A stretch of DNA of 24,963 bases, from NCBI GenBank assembly GCA_937892655.1, contig CALBJC010000110.1, forward strand, positions 1-24,963, given 5' to 3'. The notes under the pieces were generated by a model. That model saw only the letters and a program-made list of their open reading frames with translations. It made no database searches and was not told the DNA's origin. This stretch comes from an uncultured Clostridia bacterium. GTDB lineage: Bacteria > Bacillota > Clostridia > Oscillospirales > Ruminococcaceae. Numbering within the stretch: the stretch's first letter is position 1; the number at the start of each line of letters is the position of its first letter. This document shows, one piece after another, positions 1 to 6,431 of the stretch. The translations under genes and the position numbers were made by a program.

Positions 1-88
1 ATTGTTTCAAAATTAATATAAATATTTTAATTAATATTGATTAACAATTATAATATATAATAATAATATCAAAATTTTTATGCAAAGT

Positions 89-123
89 CAAAAAATCCCC
101 TAGGATTTTACTCCTAGGGGATT
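89..123 (-). terminator. Rho-independent terminator of the small GspF-like gene
   Basis: A 12-bp perfect stem (94-105 pairing with 112-123, core CCCCTAGGA) has a 6-nt loop. Read on the minus strand it is followed by a run of five T. It starts 7 bp beyond the stop codon of the minus-strand gene ending at 130. The bases to the left (1-88) are extremely AT-rich and hold no gene I can support. Confidence 0.85.
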
Positions 124-129
124 ATAAAA

Positions 130-444
130 TTACTGATTTTCGGCAATCTTTGCGCCCAACATTCCGCTAATTACGGAAGTAGGATCAATGCCAGTGGAGC
201 CCTTAAAGCCTTCAATAATCTGAGTGATGTTACCCATCATGTTACCAGCCAGCTGACCGGAATCGTTACCAATCAGGTGGATGTCAGCACCGGCGTAACC
301 CTTACCAATAGCTTCGGCATAGGTCATACAGAAAAGACCTTTGTCTCTCAATCGCTCGAGCAATTCTTCAGTAGATTCTACTTCCATAACGCCCTTGACG
401 GTTTTACCAGAGCTATCCTTGGCAGTGTATGAATAGTTTTTCAT
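130..444 (-). CDS. small protein with GspF/PilC-like N-terminus and flotillin-like tail
   Basis: This 104-residue protein is not one I recognise as a whole. Residues 1-45 (MKNYSYTAKDSSGKTVKGVM onward, then a Glu-rich helix and RLRDKGL) resemble the extreme N-terminus of type II secretion/type IV pilus F (PilC) inner-membrane proteins. The membrane domains of that family are absent. Residues 70-100 (GNITQIIEGFKGSTGIDP) are reminiscent of the C-terminal tails of flotillin/SPFH proteins, which is a weaker match. There is no signal peptide or membrane segment, so it is probably cytoplasmic. An upstream in-frame ATG at 465 overlaps the GGAGGG ribosome binding site itself, so I chose the ATG at 444. 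It has its own promoter and terminator and looks monocistronic. It could be an intact small gene or a decayed remnant; the clean signals favour a real gene. Confidence 0.7.
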   Translation of the reverse strand: MKNYSYTAKDSSGKTVKGVMEVESTEELLERLRDKGLFCMTYAEAIGKGYAGADIHLIGNDSGQLAGNMMGNITQIIEGFKGSTGIDPTSVISGMLGAKIAENQ

Positions 445-503
445 AGCTTTTGTATATCCCTCCATATATAAAATTTGCTAGTAGAAAAGATAATTATTTA
501 TTA

Positions 504-532
504 ATTATATCACATATTTTTAATAATTTCAA
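504..532 (-). promoter_or_regulatory. SigA-type promoter of the small GspF-like gene
   Basis: On the minus strand a -35 TTGAAA (527-532) and an extended -10 TGATATAAT (TATAAT at 504-509) are separated by exactly 17 bp. The predicted start lies about 50 nt upstream of the chosen ATG at 444. Confidence 0.75.
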
Positions 533-634
533 GCCTTAAACTATAAAATGAAAAGTTTCTCGACTGAAATTTTTAAAATTTTTTGTGAATTAAACCACAA
601 ATTAAGAACTTGCGTCCAATTTCACATTCAAGGG

Positions 635-1162
635 CTAATTATCCCTTAAAACTCTTCTGTGAAGCCTGCGGTAATAGCATTTTCCGCCAAGCCAGTAAAA
701 GAAAATCAATGCCGCACAAAGCACAACTGAGCCTATCATAACAGACATTGTCATATCACCAAAAATGTAGTTTATCCATTCAAGCGGCTTATAGAGCCAG
801 TCATACAATTTTAGCGTACTATAATCCTCAACGTATTTCAGAAATAACACAGGCACAAAGTACAAAGCCATACAAGCTATCGAAACTATGCTGGCAGTTA
901 CTGTATCATGCCTTGAATACGCAGCATGGCGCTTACCATCATCAAAAAACAGACGGCACAGCAGAATAAACATAATGGCAAATGCGATATAAGACAGATT
1001 CTTTTCGTCGAAGGTACGACCTTCGCTGTTAACGATGTTACCTATGACAGCGATACCTACTGTAGTGGTTATAATACCCGAAAACAGCGCTACTAAAAAC
1101 GTTATTGCAAGGCGGGCTAAACCATACAGCATATCCCTTAAGGCTTTTTCTCTTTCTTCCAT
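635..1162 (-). CDS. four-TM membrane protein of unknown function
   Basis: This 175-residue integral membrane protein belongs to no family I recognise. Hydrophobic segments lie at about residues 18-42, 56-73, 88-110 and 138-158. A charged N-terminus (MEEREKALRD) and a very basic C-terminus (CYYRRLHRRVLRDN) suggest both ends are cytoplasmic by the positive-inside rule. The start at 1162 has an ideal AAGGAGG site six bases upstream. It has its own promoter. No good terminator follows: the stop codon sits in a weak AAGGG/CCCTT hairpin without a T-run, so transcripts could extend towards the next minus-strand gene, which nevertheless has its own promoter. No catalytic motif is visible. Confidence 0.75.
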   Translation of the reverse strand: MEEREKALRDMLYGLARLAITFLVALFSGIITTTVGIAVIGNIVNSEGRTFDEKNLSYIAFAIMFILLCRLFFDDGKRHAAYSRHDTVTASIVSIACMALYFVPVLFLKYVEDYSTLKLYDWLYKPLEWINYIFGDMTMSVMIGSVVLCAALIFFYWLGGKCYYRRLHRRVLRDN

Positions 1163-1210
1163 ATATCCTCCTTTACACGACTTTGCCGCATAAGCGCAGT
1201 TATATATAAT

Positions 1211-1239
1211 ATTCTACCATATAATAGGCTTTTTTTCAA
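1211..1239 (-). promoter_or_regulatory. SigA-type promoter of the four-TM protein gene
   Basis: On the minus strand a -35 TTGAAA (1234-1239), a 17-bp spacer and an extended -10 TGGTAGAAT (TAGAAT at 1211-1216) lie about 50 bp upstream of the ATG at 1162. Confidence 0.65.
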
Positions 1240-1437
1240 GCTTTTTATGTGTTTTTGTCCAAAAAATATACACAAAATCCCCAGTGTTTTTTTGGTTATT
1301 ACACAAAAACAGTGATGCTGACCTTCTTAAAATATTTTCAGGCTGAAAACAAGGTAATAATCTCTCATTTTCAGCCTTATCAGAAATACCAAAAGCATTT
1401 GTGAAGATATGCTTTTAAAGCTTGTTTACGCTGATAC

Positions 1438-1465
1438 ACCGACAGTTGATACGCTTCATAATATA
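1438..1465 (+). promoter_or_regulatory. possible mother-cell sigma promoter for cotJABC
   Basis: CATAATATA at 1457-1465 fits the SigK-type -10 pattern CATAnnnTA and partly the SigE type. An AC dinucleotide lies 17 bp upstream (1438-1439). No SigA-like promoter is visible ahead of cotJA. In Bacillus the cotJ operon is read by SigE in the mother cell. Motif evidence here is weak. Confidence 0.25.
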
Positions 1466-1503
1466 ACTCAGGGGCAACCCTAAATGAATGAGAGGATGAT
1501 TCA

Positions 1504-1761
1504 ATGGAAATTTCAGATAAAGGATTTTTCGGCAGAATGTTTTCTGATGACAATATGGTAAAAATCAAAGATGTTGAAATTGCCGACAGCTGTGACTGCA
1601 GATGTGAACAGCCACAAGGAAAATTCCCGCAGAATACGCCTATCGGCATGGCTTATGTGCCATTTCAGGAATGGGAAGAGCCTTACGATGAAAATACAGC
1701 ACTTATGAAGGGTACGATTTTTCCATCCCTTGATAAGCCTTTTCTTGGCAGGAGGATATAG
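1504..1761 (+). CDS. cotJA: spore coat associated protein CotJA
   Basis: This is an 85-residue CotJA-type spore coat protein, an inner-coat component made in the mother cell during sporulation. The diagnostic stretch is YVPFQEWEEPYDENTALMKG followed by GTIFPSLDKPF near the C-terminus, matching the Y-V-P-x-Q ... G-T-x-F-P-x-L-D-x-P-F signature of the family. An unusual CDCRCEQPQ segment lies near residues 31-39. The ATG at 1504 is preceded by an AGAGG-like site. It is the first gene of a tight three-gene operon: its stop codon is followed three bases later by cotJB. CotJA is needed for stable incorporation of CotJC in Bacillus; that is family knowledge, not shown here. Confidence 0.92.
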   Translation: MEISDKGFFGRMFSDDNMVKIKDVEIADSCDCRCEQPQGKFPQNTPIGMAYVPFQEWEEPYDENTALMKGTIFPSLDKPFLGRRI

Positions 1762-1764
1762 GAT

Positions 1765-2016
1765 ATGACAAACAAAGAAGCTTTGATGAAAAAGGTTATG
1801 CTTTGCAGCTTTATGCTTGTAGATGCACAGCTCTTTTTAGATACTCATCCTACCGACAAGCAGGCGCTCATGTTTTACAAAAAGCATAAGGAGAAATATG
1901 AAAACGCAAAAACAGAATACGAAAAGGCTTATGGCCCGATAACCGTTGACAGCGCAGACAGCGATACTGTATGGGAATGGTCAACAACGCCATGGCCATG
2001 GGAAAGGATGGACTGA
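1765..2016 (+). CDS. cotJB: spore coat protein CotJB
   Basis: This 83-residue protein matches CotJB in size, composition and gene order. Family hallmarks visible are the N-terminal helix carrying FMLVDAQLFLDTHPTDKQAL, the motif YKKHKEKYENAKTEYEKAYG, and the aromatic Pro-Trp-rich end WEWSTTPWPWERMD. A GGAGG site nine bases ahead of the ATG lies inside the end of cotJA. Its stop codon is separated from the cotJC start by only two bases, so the three genes are almost certainly translated from one message. It is thought to act with CotJA and CotJC as a coat sub-assembly; its biochemical role is unknown. Confidence 0.92.
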   Translation: MTNKEALMKKVMLCSFMLVDAQLFLDTHPTDKQALMFYKKHKEKYENAKTEYEKAYGPITVDSADSDTVWEWSTTPWPWERMD

Positions 2017-2018
2017 TT

Positions 2019-2618
2019 ATGTGGAATTATGAGAAGAAGCTACAGTATCCTATCAAAATCAAAAATACCAACCCAAAGATCGCAAGCCTTATCATTTCGC
2101 AGTTCGGCGGACCTGACGGCGAGCTTGCAGCATCAATGAGATACCTTTCTCAGAGATATACTGCCCCCTGCCCACAGGTTAAGGGAATACTCAACGATAT
2201 AGGCACAGAGGAGCTTGCACACCTTGAGATGATATGCTCTATCATCTATCAGCTTACAAAGGATATGACACCTGAAGAAGCAAAAACATGCGGATTTGAC
2301 GCATACTATATCGACCACACAACAGGTCTTTACCCTGTTGCCGCATCGGGTACACCTTTCACCGCTGCATACTTCCAGTCAACAGGCGACCCTATTGCCG
2401 ACCTGACAGAAGATTTAGCAGCAGAACAAAAAGCAAGAAAGACTTATGACAATCTTTTGAGAATTATTGATGACCCTGATGTAAAAGACCCACTAAAGTT
2501 TTTGAGGGAACGTGAGATTGTTCATTTCCAGCGATTCGGTGAAGGCTTAAGATACGTTCAGGATATGTTAAACTCAAAGAATTTCTATGCATTTAACCCA
2601 AGCTTTGATAAAAAGTAA
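2019..2618 (+). CDS. cotJC: spore coat protein CotJC, manganese-catalase family
   Basis: This 199-residue protein belongs to the dimanganese catalase family used as a spore coat component. The start MWNYEKKLQYP is the usual CotJC N-terminus and follows a GGAAAGG site, so I reject upstream in-frame ATGs that lie inside cotJB. The candidate metal ligands are all present: Glu35 (DGELAA), Glu65 and His68 (EELAH), Glu136 (LAAEQKAR) and His169 (EREIVH). This spacing closely follows the ligand set known for manganese catalases. It would convert hydrogen peroxide to water and oxygen, protecting the spore or aiding coat cross-linking. The C-terminal tail (about residues 184-199, SKNFYAFNPSFDKK) extends slightly beyond Bacillus CotJC. 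It is the last gene of the operon and is followed by a strong terminator. Confidence 0.95.
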   Translation: MWNYEKKLQYPIKIKNTNPKIASLIISQFGGPDGELAASMRYLSQRYTAPCPQVKGILNDIGTEELAHLEMICSIIYQLTKDMTPEEAKTCGFDAYYIDHTTGLYPVAASGTPFTAAYFQSTGDPIADLTEDLAAEQKARKTYDNLLRIIDDPDVKDPLKFLREREIVHFQRFGEGLRYVQDMLNSKNFYAFNPSFDKK

Positions 2619-2632
2619 TGTATTAAAACTTA

Positions 2633-2666
2633 AAAACCCACTTCTGCTTATTCAGAAGTGGGTTTT
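2633..2666 (+). terminator. bidirectional terminator after cotJC
   Basis: A 14-bp perfect stem (2633-2646 with 2653-2666, core ACCCACTTCTG) with a 6-nt loop and T-tracts on both strands sits between the convergent cotJC and lipoprotein genes. Confidence 0.9.
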
Positions 2667-2680
2667 CTTAATATGTGTTT

Positions 2681-3850
2681 TTATTCTACTGTTGATTCAT
2701 AGTTATATCTGTCTATAAACATAGTAACTACATCATTAAACATAGAATCAAGATCATAATATCCGTATACATGATACGGGAAGTAAATAATGCTCCATTC
2801 ACCATGAAGAGTGTCAATACTATTATCACACAATGTACCATTACTTAAGTTAACGGAGCATGTCCCATCAGGTAATACCATAATGTCCGTATAGCGCAAA
2901 TATGTATAGAACACTTCTTCGCCTGTGCAAATTGTTCTTGTGTCATCATTCCTTAATGCACCAGTCATATTTGTCGTTAGCTTATACACAAGATACAGAT
3001 TGTTGTTTGAATCCCAAAAAGAAGGTTCGAAACCATCTTTTATACTTAAGAAATATGAACCTATAAGTTCACATTTTTCAAGTGTGTTCCCTTCTTTCCA
3101 AGTAGCGGTATACGCCTCTATCGAATCCTCAGCTTGATTTTTCATCTTATCCATCATATCTGACGTAATATCATTCAGTTCCATCGCATATGAAGCCAAG
3201 CCTTCTACTGTGTAAGTCTTAGTCGTTTCAGACAAAAGCTTTCCGCTGCGTAGAAGTTGAGAATTTACCGTTTCGGCATTAAGTACTTCAATAGTTACCA
3301 CATCACCATTTTTTAAGCCTGTAGTTTTATCAGCAATAAATCCATTAAGTTCGGGTATAACTTCTGTTACGCCCATTTCAATGCAGCCATTAGGAGCTAC
3401 GCCTGTAAAGTTCACCGTTAAATAATCAAACGGATCGATCATTTCGGCCGTTTCAAGATTTTCTACTGTGAATTCTATATCTTTATACATAAACTGCACA
3501 GGGTAGTCTTCAATTATTTCCTCAATGTCATCGTGAGCCCAGACAAACTTGATTACCTCTCCATTTGAAAGGTCAACTTTTTTAGTTAAAGAGCCTCTAA
3601 TTTCCTTACTTAACTCCTCACAAACTTTCTCAATTTTCCTGTTTGAAGGGTCATCACCCAAATCGAACGCTTCAGGATTCTCTTCTACCATTTCCCAAAA
3701 ATCAATTATTACTGTTGCAGTACCTATTGTATCAAACCCTTCAACCTCAATATCAACATACTCGTTCAAGTCGATTATTTTGTTTCCGCAACCTGTAAAT
3801 AATACAGCCGTCATCAACAAAGCTGTCAAAAATATTGCAAATCCCTTCAT
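2681..3850 (-). CDS. uncharacterised lipoprotein with duplicated beta-rich module
   Basis: This 389-residue exported lipoprotein starts with a signal peptide ending in the lipobox-like VLFTGC, with the acylated Cys at residue 21. I placed the start at the ATG at 3850 because AAAGGTGG lies seven bases upstream; an in-frame ATG 30 bases further upstream gives a poor signal peptide. Two related modules follow. The first (about 27-125) has EYVDIEVEGF, LSNGEVI and FTVENL; the second (about 127-215) has DYLTVNFTGVAPNG, LKNGDVV and YTVEGL. The remaining about 170 residues form a distinct C-terminal domain (YLVYKLTTN, YTYLRYTDIMV). Similar modules occur in clostridial zinc-ribbon or lipoprotein families of unknown function. 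The gene is divergent from an XRE regulator and its promoter carries a palindrome, so it is a likely repression target. Confidence 0.8.
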   Translation of the reverse strand: MKGFAIFLTALLMTAVLFTGCGNKIIDLNEYVDIEVEGFDTIGTATVIIDFWEMVEENPEAFDLGDDPSNRKIEKVCEELSKEIRGSLTKKVDLSNGEVIKFVWAHDDIEEIIEDYPVQFMYKDIEFTVENLETAEMIDPFDYLTVNFTGVAPNGCIEMGVTEVIPELNGFIADKTTGLKNGDVVTIEVLNAETVNSQLLRSGKLLSETTKTYTVEGLASYAMELNDITSDMMDKMKNQAEDSIEAYTATWKEGNTLEKCELIGSYFLSIKDGFEPSFWDSNNNLYLVYKLTTNMTGALRNDDTRTICTGEEVFYTYLRYTDIMVLPDGTCSVNLSNGTLCDNSIDTLHGEWSIIYFPYHVYGYYDLDSMFNDVVTMFIDRYNYESTVE

Positions 3851-3894
3851 AATAAAACCACCTTTTCTCAAAATAGTCATAAAACGACAAATTC

Positions 3895-3923
3895 ATTATA
3901 TCTCATTTGAGTTATATTGTCAA
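3895..3923 (-). promoter_or_regulatory. consensus promoter of the lipoprotein gene
   Basis: On the minus strand a perfect TTGACA (3918-3923) and a perfect TATAAT (3895-3900) are separated by 17 bp. This is one of two promoters in the window matching both consensus hexamers. Such strength usually implies a repressor. Confidence 0.85.
3897..3916. promoter_or_regulatory. candidate operator palindrome over the lipoprotein promoter
   Basis: The 20-bp imperfect palindrome TATAnCTCAnnTGAGnTATA fills the spacer and most of the -10 of the lipoprotein promoter. Sixteen of its 20 positions are symmetric. It lies between the lipoprotein and the divergent XRE gene, where a binding site for that regulator would be expected. 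Confidence 0.5.
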
Positions 3924-4006
3924 CACTTCTATTTCTCAGTTGTTCATCTATTAAAAGAACTAAAAATGAAGTAAAATATAGTATATAAACAAGAAAGGAG
4001 TATATC

Positions 4007-4351
4007 ATGGAACAAGAAAAGAACTATGTGCTCAACAGAATTCAGCAATTTCTTGATGAACGCGGATGGACTATATACAAACTTGCAAAAGAGTCCGATA
4101 TTGCTTACTCATCGCTCAACAATATATTTGTCCGAAATACTGTACCAAGCGTTATAACTCTTGAAAAAATTTGCAACGGCCTTCAGATCAGTTTGTCGCA
4201 GTTCTTTGATGAAAAGATTTCAGTATCCGAGCTACCCGATATACTCAATGATGATGAACGCGAAATAATCGCTATGTATCACAATCTGAATAAAAATAGT
4301 AAAGAACTTCTCAAAACCTACCTGATGGGTTTAAACAAGAAATTACCCTGA
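4007..4351 (+). CDS. XRE-family transcriptional regulator
   Basis: This 114-residue protein has a Cro/CI-type helix-turn-helix at about residues 8-65 (FLDERGWTIYKLAKESDIAY, then SSLNNIFVRNTVPSVITLEK). The C-terminal part (about 73-110, LNDDEREIIAMYHNLNKNSK) is a short helical segment typical of this regulator type, probably for dimerisation. The ATG at 4007 follows AGAAAGGAG with ideal spacing. A -10-like TAAAAT lies at 3972-3977 but no convincing -35 is seen, so its promoter is uncertain and may be weak or controlled. It is divergent from the lipoprotein gene, whose promoter carries a palindrome. I infer that it represses that gene and possibly itself. No metal-binding or sensor motif is visible. 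Confidence 0.88.
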   Translation: MEQEKNYVLNRIQQFLDERGWTIYKLAKESDIAYSSLNNIFVRNTVPSVITLEKICNGLQISLSQFFDEKISVSELPDILNDDEREIIAMYHNLNKNSKELLKTYLMGLNKKLP

Positions 4352-4363
4352 ACATAAAAAATG

Positions 4364-4398
4364 AAACGACCTGCCTTGATAATCAAGACAGGTCGTTT
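4364..4398 (+). terminator. bidirectional terminator between XRE and S51 peptidase genes
   Basis: A 16-bp stem with a single mismatch (4364-4379 with 4383-4398, core ACGACCTG) and a 3-nt loop has T-tracts on both strands. The stop codon of the minus-strand peptidase (4383-4385) lies inside the stem. Confidence 0.88.
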
Positions 4399-5132
4399 TT
4401 TATATATTCTTTTTCAATTTCAAAGCCTGAAGGCGTCAGCTTCCATACCTTTCCGTTATAGATGCTTACAAATTCTTTTTTGTTGTTTTTTACTCTTATC
4501 AGGCTGATTTTGAGATTGCCTTTATCATCTTTATTCTGCAGAAAATAAACATCTCCTCTGCTTTTACAAACCTCAACAAGCTTTTGCGAGTAAACTGTAT
4601 CCTCACCTATTTTAAAGCTATCTGCAAACTCATCGCCCGAAAATGCACAATGCGGGAATATAGAAAAATCTACAAGCGACAACCCTTTTTCAATTCTTGT
4701 CTGGTCGCTGTTTTCACCATCAGTAACCATAATGATATACTCTGACATATTCATAGCACCAGCACTTATACCAAGTATAACCTTATCGAATTTCTTTATG
4801 GCGTCACCTATGCACATTTTATCAATAATCCTCTTTTGTTCAAACGGATATCCGCCCATAAGATAAAGCATATCTGCACTTTTAATGTTTTTGCGGATTT
4901 CTTCACCTGACATTTTTTCGTTTACAGCCAAAACGCTCTCAAAATAAATCCCTGCTTTTTCAAGCTGGGCTTTAAAAAACCCAAGATGACCGTTTATCAG
5001 CTCTTCATCATCTGAGCAAGGGATAGCAACAAGACTTTTTGTACCCGTTAAATCCTTTGCCAAAAGCTCACCGAATTTGTTTACAAAGCAGTCTTCCATA
5101 CCAAAGCCGCTGCATAAATAATATATTGCCAT
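4383..5132 (-). CDS. S51-family peptidase, dipeptidase E-like
   Basis: This 249-residue protein belongs to the PepE/cyanophycinase serine peptidase family (S51), which cleaves dipeptides such as Asp-X in the cytoplasm. The nucleophile elbow is GISAGAMNM with Ser123. Upstream is LYLMGGYPFEQ (about 89-99), the family GG strand, and IFPHC gives a candidate catalytic His161. The size is slightly above the roughly 230 residues of PepE. I placed the start at the ATG at 5132, preceded by GAGG at a seven-base spacing; an upstream TTG at 5150 would overlap the previous gene and lacks a site. It lies 14 bases after the NUDIX gene and shares its promoter. The natural substrate cannot be told from sequence. 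Confidence 0.85.
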   Translation of the reverse strand: MAIYYLCSGFGMEDCFVNKFGELLAKDLTGTKSLVAIPCSDDEELINGHLGFFKAQLEKAGIYFESVLAVNEKMSGEEIRKNIKSADMLYLMGGYPFEQKRIIDKMCIGDAIKKFDKVILGISAGAMNMSEYIIMVTDGENSDQTRIEKGLSLVDFSIFPHCAFSGDEFADSFKIGEDTVYSQKLVEVCKSRGDVYFLQNKDDKGNLKISLIRVKNNKKEFVSIYNGKVWKLTPSGFEIEKEYIKNDLS

Positions 5133-5146
5133 AAACCAACCTCGTT

Positions 5147-5611
5147 TCAAATACAGTATAAAGAATATGGTGCATGCTTTGTATTTGCTTCATAATCCTT
5201 GTGTTCAAAACCTCTGTTGCCAGAAACAGCGCTCTCTATGAGCTTTTTAGTAAGCACAGGCACCTCTTCACTACTCAAAGCTTTTCCTACATCAAGCCAG
5301 ATAACCTCACTGTTTTCATCACCGTCAGATTTTGCTTCTCCGCTTACATATTCAACTCTGAACGCAACATACCAATCATGCATATTAAATCTTATACCAA
5401 TAATCTCTTTTGGCTCAATATTAATTCTCGTTTCTTCATAAAATTCTCTTACAACAGCCTGCTGAGGCGTTTCAGAATAGTTTACATATCCGCCTGGAAT
5501 TATGAGCATATTTTTGCCATTGCCGTAGGTATGACGTGCAAGCAGAACTTTATTATCTTTTATCAGAACACCCGTTACACTCTGCCCCCAATTTGTATTT
5601 TCTCCTGTCAT
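5147..5611 (-). CDS. NUDIX hydrolase
   Basis: This 154-residue cytoplasmic enzyme would hydrolyse a nucleoside-diphosphate-linked compound. The Nudix box spans residues 41-63 (GYVNYSETPQQAVV then REFYEETRI) and keeps the metal-binding REFYEE core (Glu56, Glu59, Glu60). The final Gly of the consensus is replaced by Arg62, a tolerated but uncommon change. The strand-helix arrangement otherwise fits a single NUDIX domain with a C-terminal extension. The ATG at 5611 follows AAGGAGTG at ideal spacing. A longer reading from 5653 is excluded because it would start inside the -10 of the promoter. It is first in a two-gene operon with the S51 peptidase. Substrate unknown; ADP-ribose or a (d)NTP are both possible. 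Confidence 0.88.
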   Translation of the reverse strand: MTGENTNWGQSVTGVLIKDNKVLLARHTYGNGKNMLIIPGGYVNYSETPQQAVVREFYEETRINIEPKEIIGIRFNMHDWYVAFRVEYVSGEAKSDGDENSEVIWLDVGKALSSEEVPVLTKKLIESAVSGNRGFEHKDYEANTKHAPYSLYCI

Positions 5612-5653
5612 ATAATTCACTCCTTGATGTATCTTATACCTTTTGTAGTGCAT

Positions 5654-5682
5654 ATTTTAACATATACAACTTTTAAAGTCAA
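5654..5682 (-). promoter_or_regulatory. promoter of the NUDIX-peptidase operon
   Basis: On the minus strand TTGACT (5677-5682), a 17-bp spacer and TAAAAT (5654-5659) lie about 35-45 bp upstream of the NUDIX start. It is back-to-back with the HAD-recG promoter. Confidence 0.8.
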
Positions 5683-5692
5683 TCGGTCAGTA

Positions 5693-5721
5693 TTTACTTT
5701 ATAGAACAAATGTGCTATAAT
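5693..5721 (+). promoter_or_regulatory. promoter of the HAD-recG-MFS operon
   Basis: TTTACT (5693-5698), a 17-bp spacer and an extended -10 TGCTATAAT (TATAAT at 5716-5721) give a start about 30 bp upstream of the HAD gene. Confidence 0.8.
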
Positions 5722-5757
5722 ATTTGTGATTTGAGTTTTGAAAAAGGCGGTGAAGCT

Positions 5758-6414
5758 ATGAGCTATAAAATAGCTGATTTTGAGATTAACGGTGCTGTTT
5801 TTGACCTTGACGGAACACTTTTAGATTCAACTGATGTATGGCGAGATGTTGATATAAAGTTTTTTAAAAACCGTGGCAGAGAGGTGCCCGCTGATTACTT
5901 TGAAAGAATAAAATCTATGAATTTTCCGACAGCTGCAGTTTTCACCAAAAACGAGTATAACATAAAAGAAAGTATAGACGAAATTATTTCAGAATGGTTT
6001 TCATACGCTTATGACGCTTATGCAAACGAGATCGAGTTAAAAGACGGGGCTTTTGAATTTCTTCACAGATTAAAGGGCGCAGGCGTTAAACTCGCAGTTG
6101 CTACCGCTTCAGATGAGAGACTTTTTACAGCGGTATTAAAGCGACATAACATCTATGATTTGTTTGACGTTTTCTGCACTACCGAGCAGGTAGAGCGCGG
6201 CAAGGGTTTTCCTGACATATATCTTTTGGCCTCAGACAGCCTAGGGCTTAAATCCAGCGAATGCATAGTATTTGAAGATATCGCTCAGGGCATCAAGGGT
6301 GCTACGGATGGCGGCTTTAAAACCTGCGCTGTTTATGATAAGCATTCACATGAGTTTTTTACATCAAAAGAACCAAAGGCTGATTTATTTATAGAGGACT
6401 TTAAAAATATCTGA
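5758..6414 (+). CDS. HAD-superfamily phosphatase, beta-phosphoglucomutase-like
   Basis: This 218-residue protein is a haloacid dehalogenase-type hydrolase with an alpha-helical cap inserted after motif I. The four motifs are visible: DLDGT at 16-20 with nucleophile Asp16, the Ser/Thr motif ATAS at 115-118, Lys149 as motif III, and FEDIAQGIKGA at 172-182 with Asp174 for magnesium. The VFEDI...GI.GA pattern is typical of the beta-phosphoglucomutase and phosphoglycolate phosphatase subgroup. The ATG at 5758 follows AAGGCGGTG; an earlier in-frame ATG at 5710 lies within the promoter. It is first in an operon with recG 17 bases downstream. The substrate, probably a small sugar phosphate, cannot be assigned. 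Confidence 0.88.
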   Translation: MSYKIADFEINGAVFDLDGTLLDSTDVWRDVDIKFFKNRGREVPADYFERIKSMNFPTAAVFTKNEYNIKESIDEIISEWFSYAYDAYANEIELKDGAFEFLHRLKGAGVKLAVATASDERLFTAVLKRHNIYDLFDVFCTTEQVERGKGFPDIYLLASDSLGLKSSECIVFEDIAQGIKGATDGGFKTCAVYDKHSHEFFTSKEPKADLFIEDFKNI

Positions 6415-6431
6415 AAAAGGAGCGTGAGAAA

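Larger units (their letters stand above)
1163..1503. other. 341-bp intergenic region with inverted repeats
   Basis: No gene is seen here. The left end holds the promoter of the minus-strand membrane protein. The right end must hold the cotJ promoter. Between them are two inverted repeats: AGGCTGAAAA at 1340-1349 with TTTTCAGCCT at 1368-1377 (10 perfect pairs, 18-nt loop), and AAAAGCAT at 1391-1398 with ATGCTTTT at 1409-1416 (8 perfect pairs, 10-nt loop). Neither has a terminator-like T-run serving a neighbouring gene. Confidence 0.6.

Noticed and set aside
1..88. Short direct repeats such as AATTAATAT at 11-19 and 29-37
   Set aside because: The stretch is almost pure A/T, so short repeats are expected by chance. 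No array, origin boxes or gene is visible.
567..581. AT-rich palindrome AAATTTT-T-AAAATTT
   Set aside because: Made only of A/T runs and not placed at a promoter; likely chance. A CodY-type site was considered but the consensus is not met.
631..648. Hairpin at the end of the four-TM protein gene
   Set aside because: Only five pairs, no T-run, and it contains the stop codon; not a convincing terminator.
748..969. Open frame of 73 codons on the plus strand
   Set aside because: It lies opposite the membrane protein gene, has no ribosome site and its product has no recognisable character.
5174..5704. Long plus-strand open frame of 176 codons
   Set aside because: It is antisense to the NUDIX gene, which has a clear catalytic box, promoter and ribosome site. 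The plus-frame product is low-complexity and unstructured.
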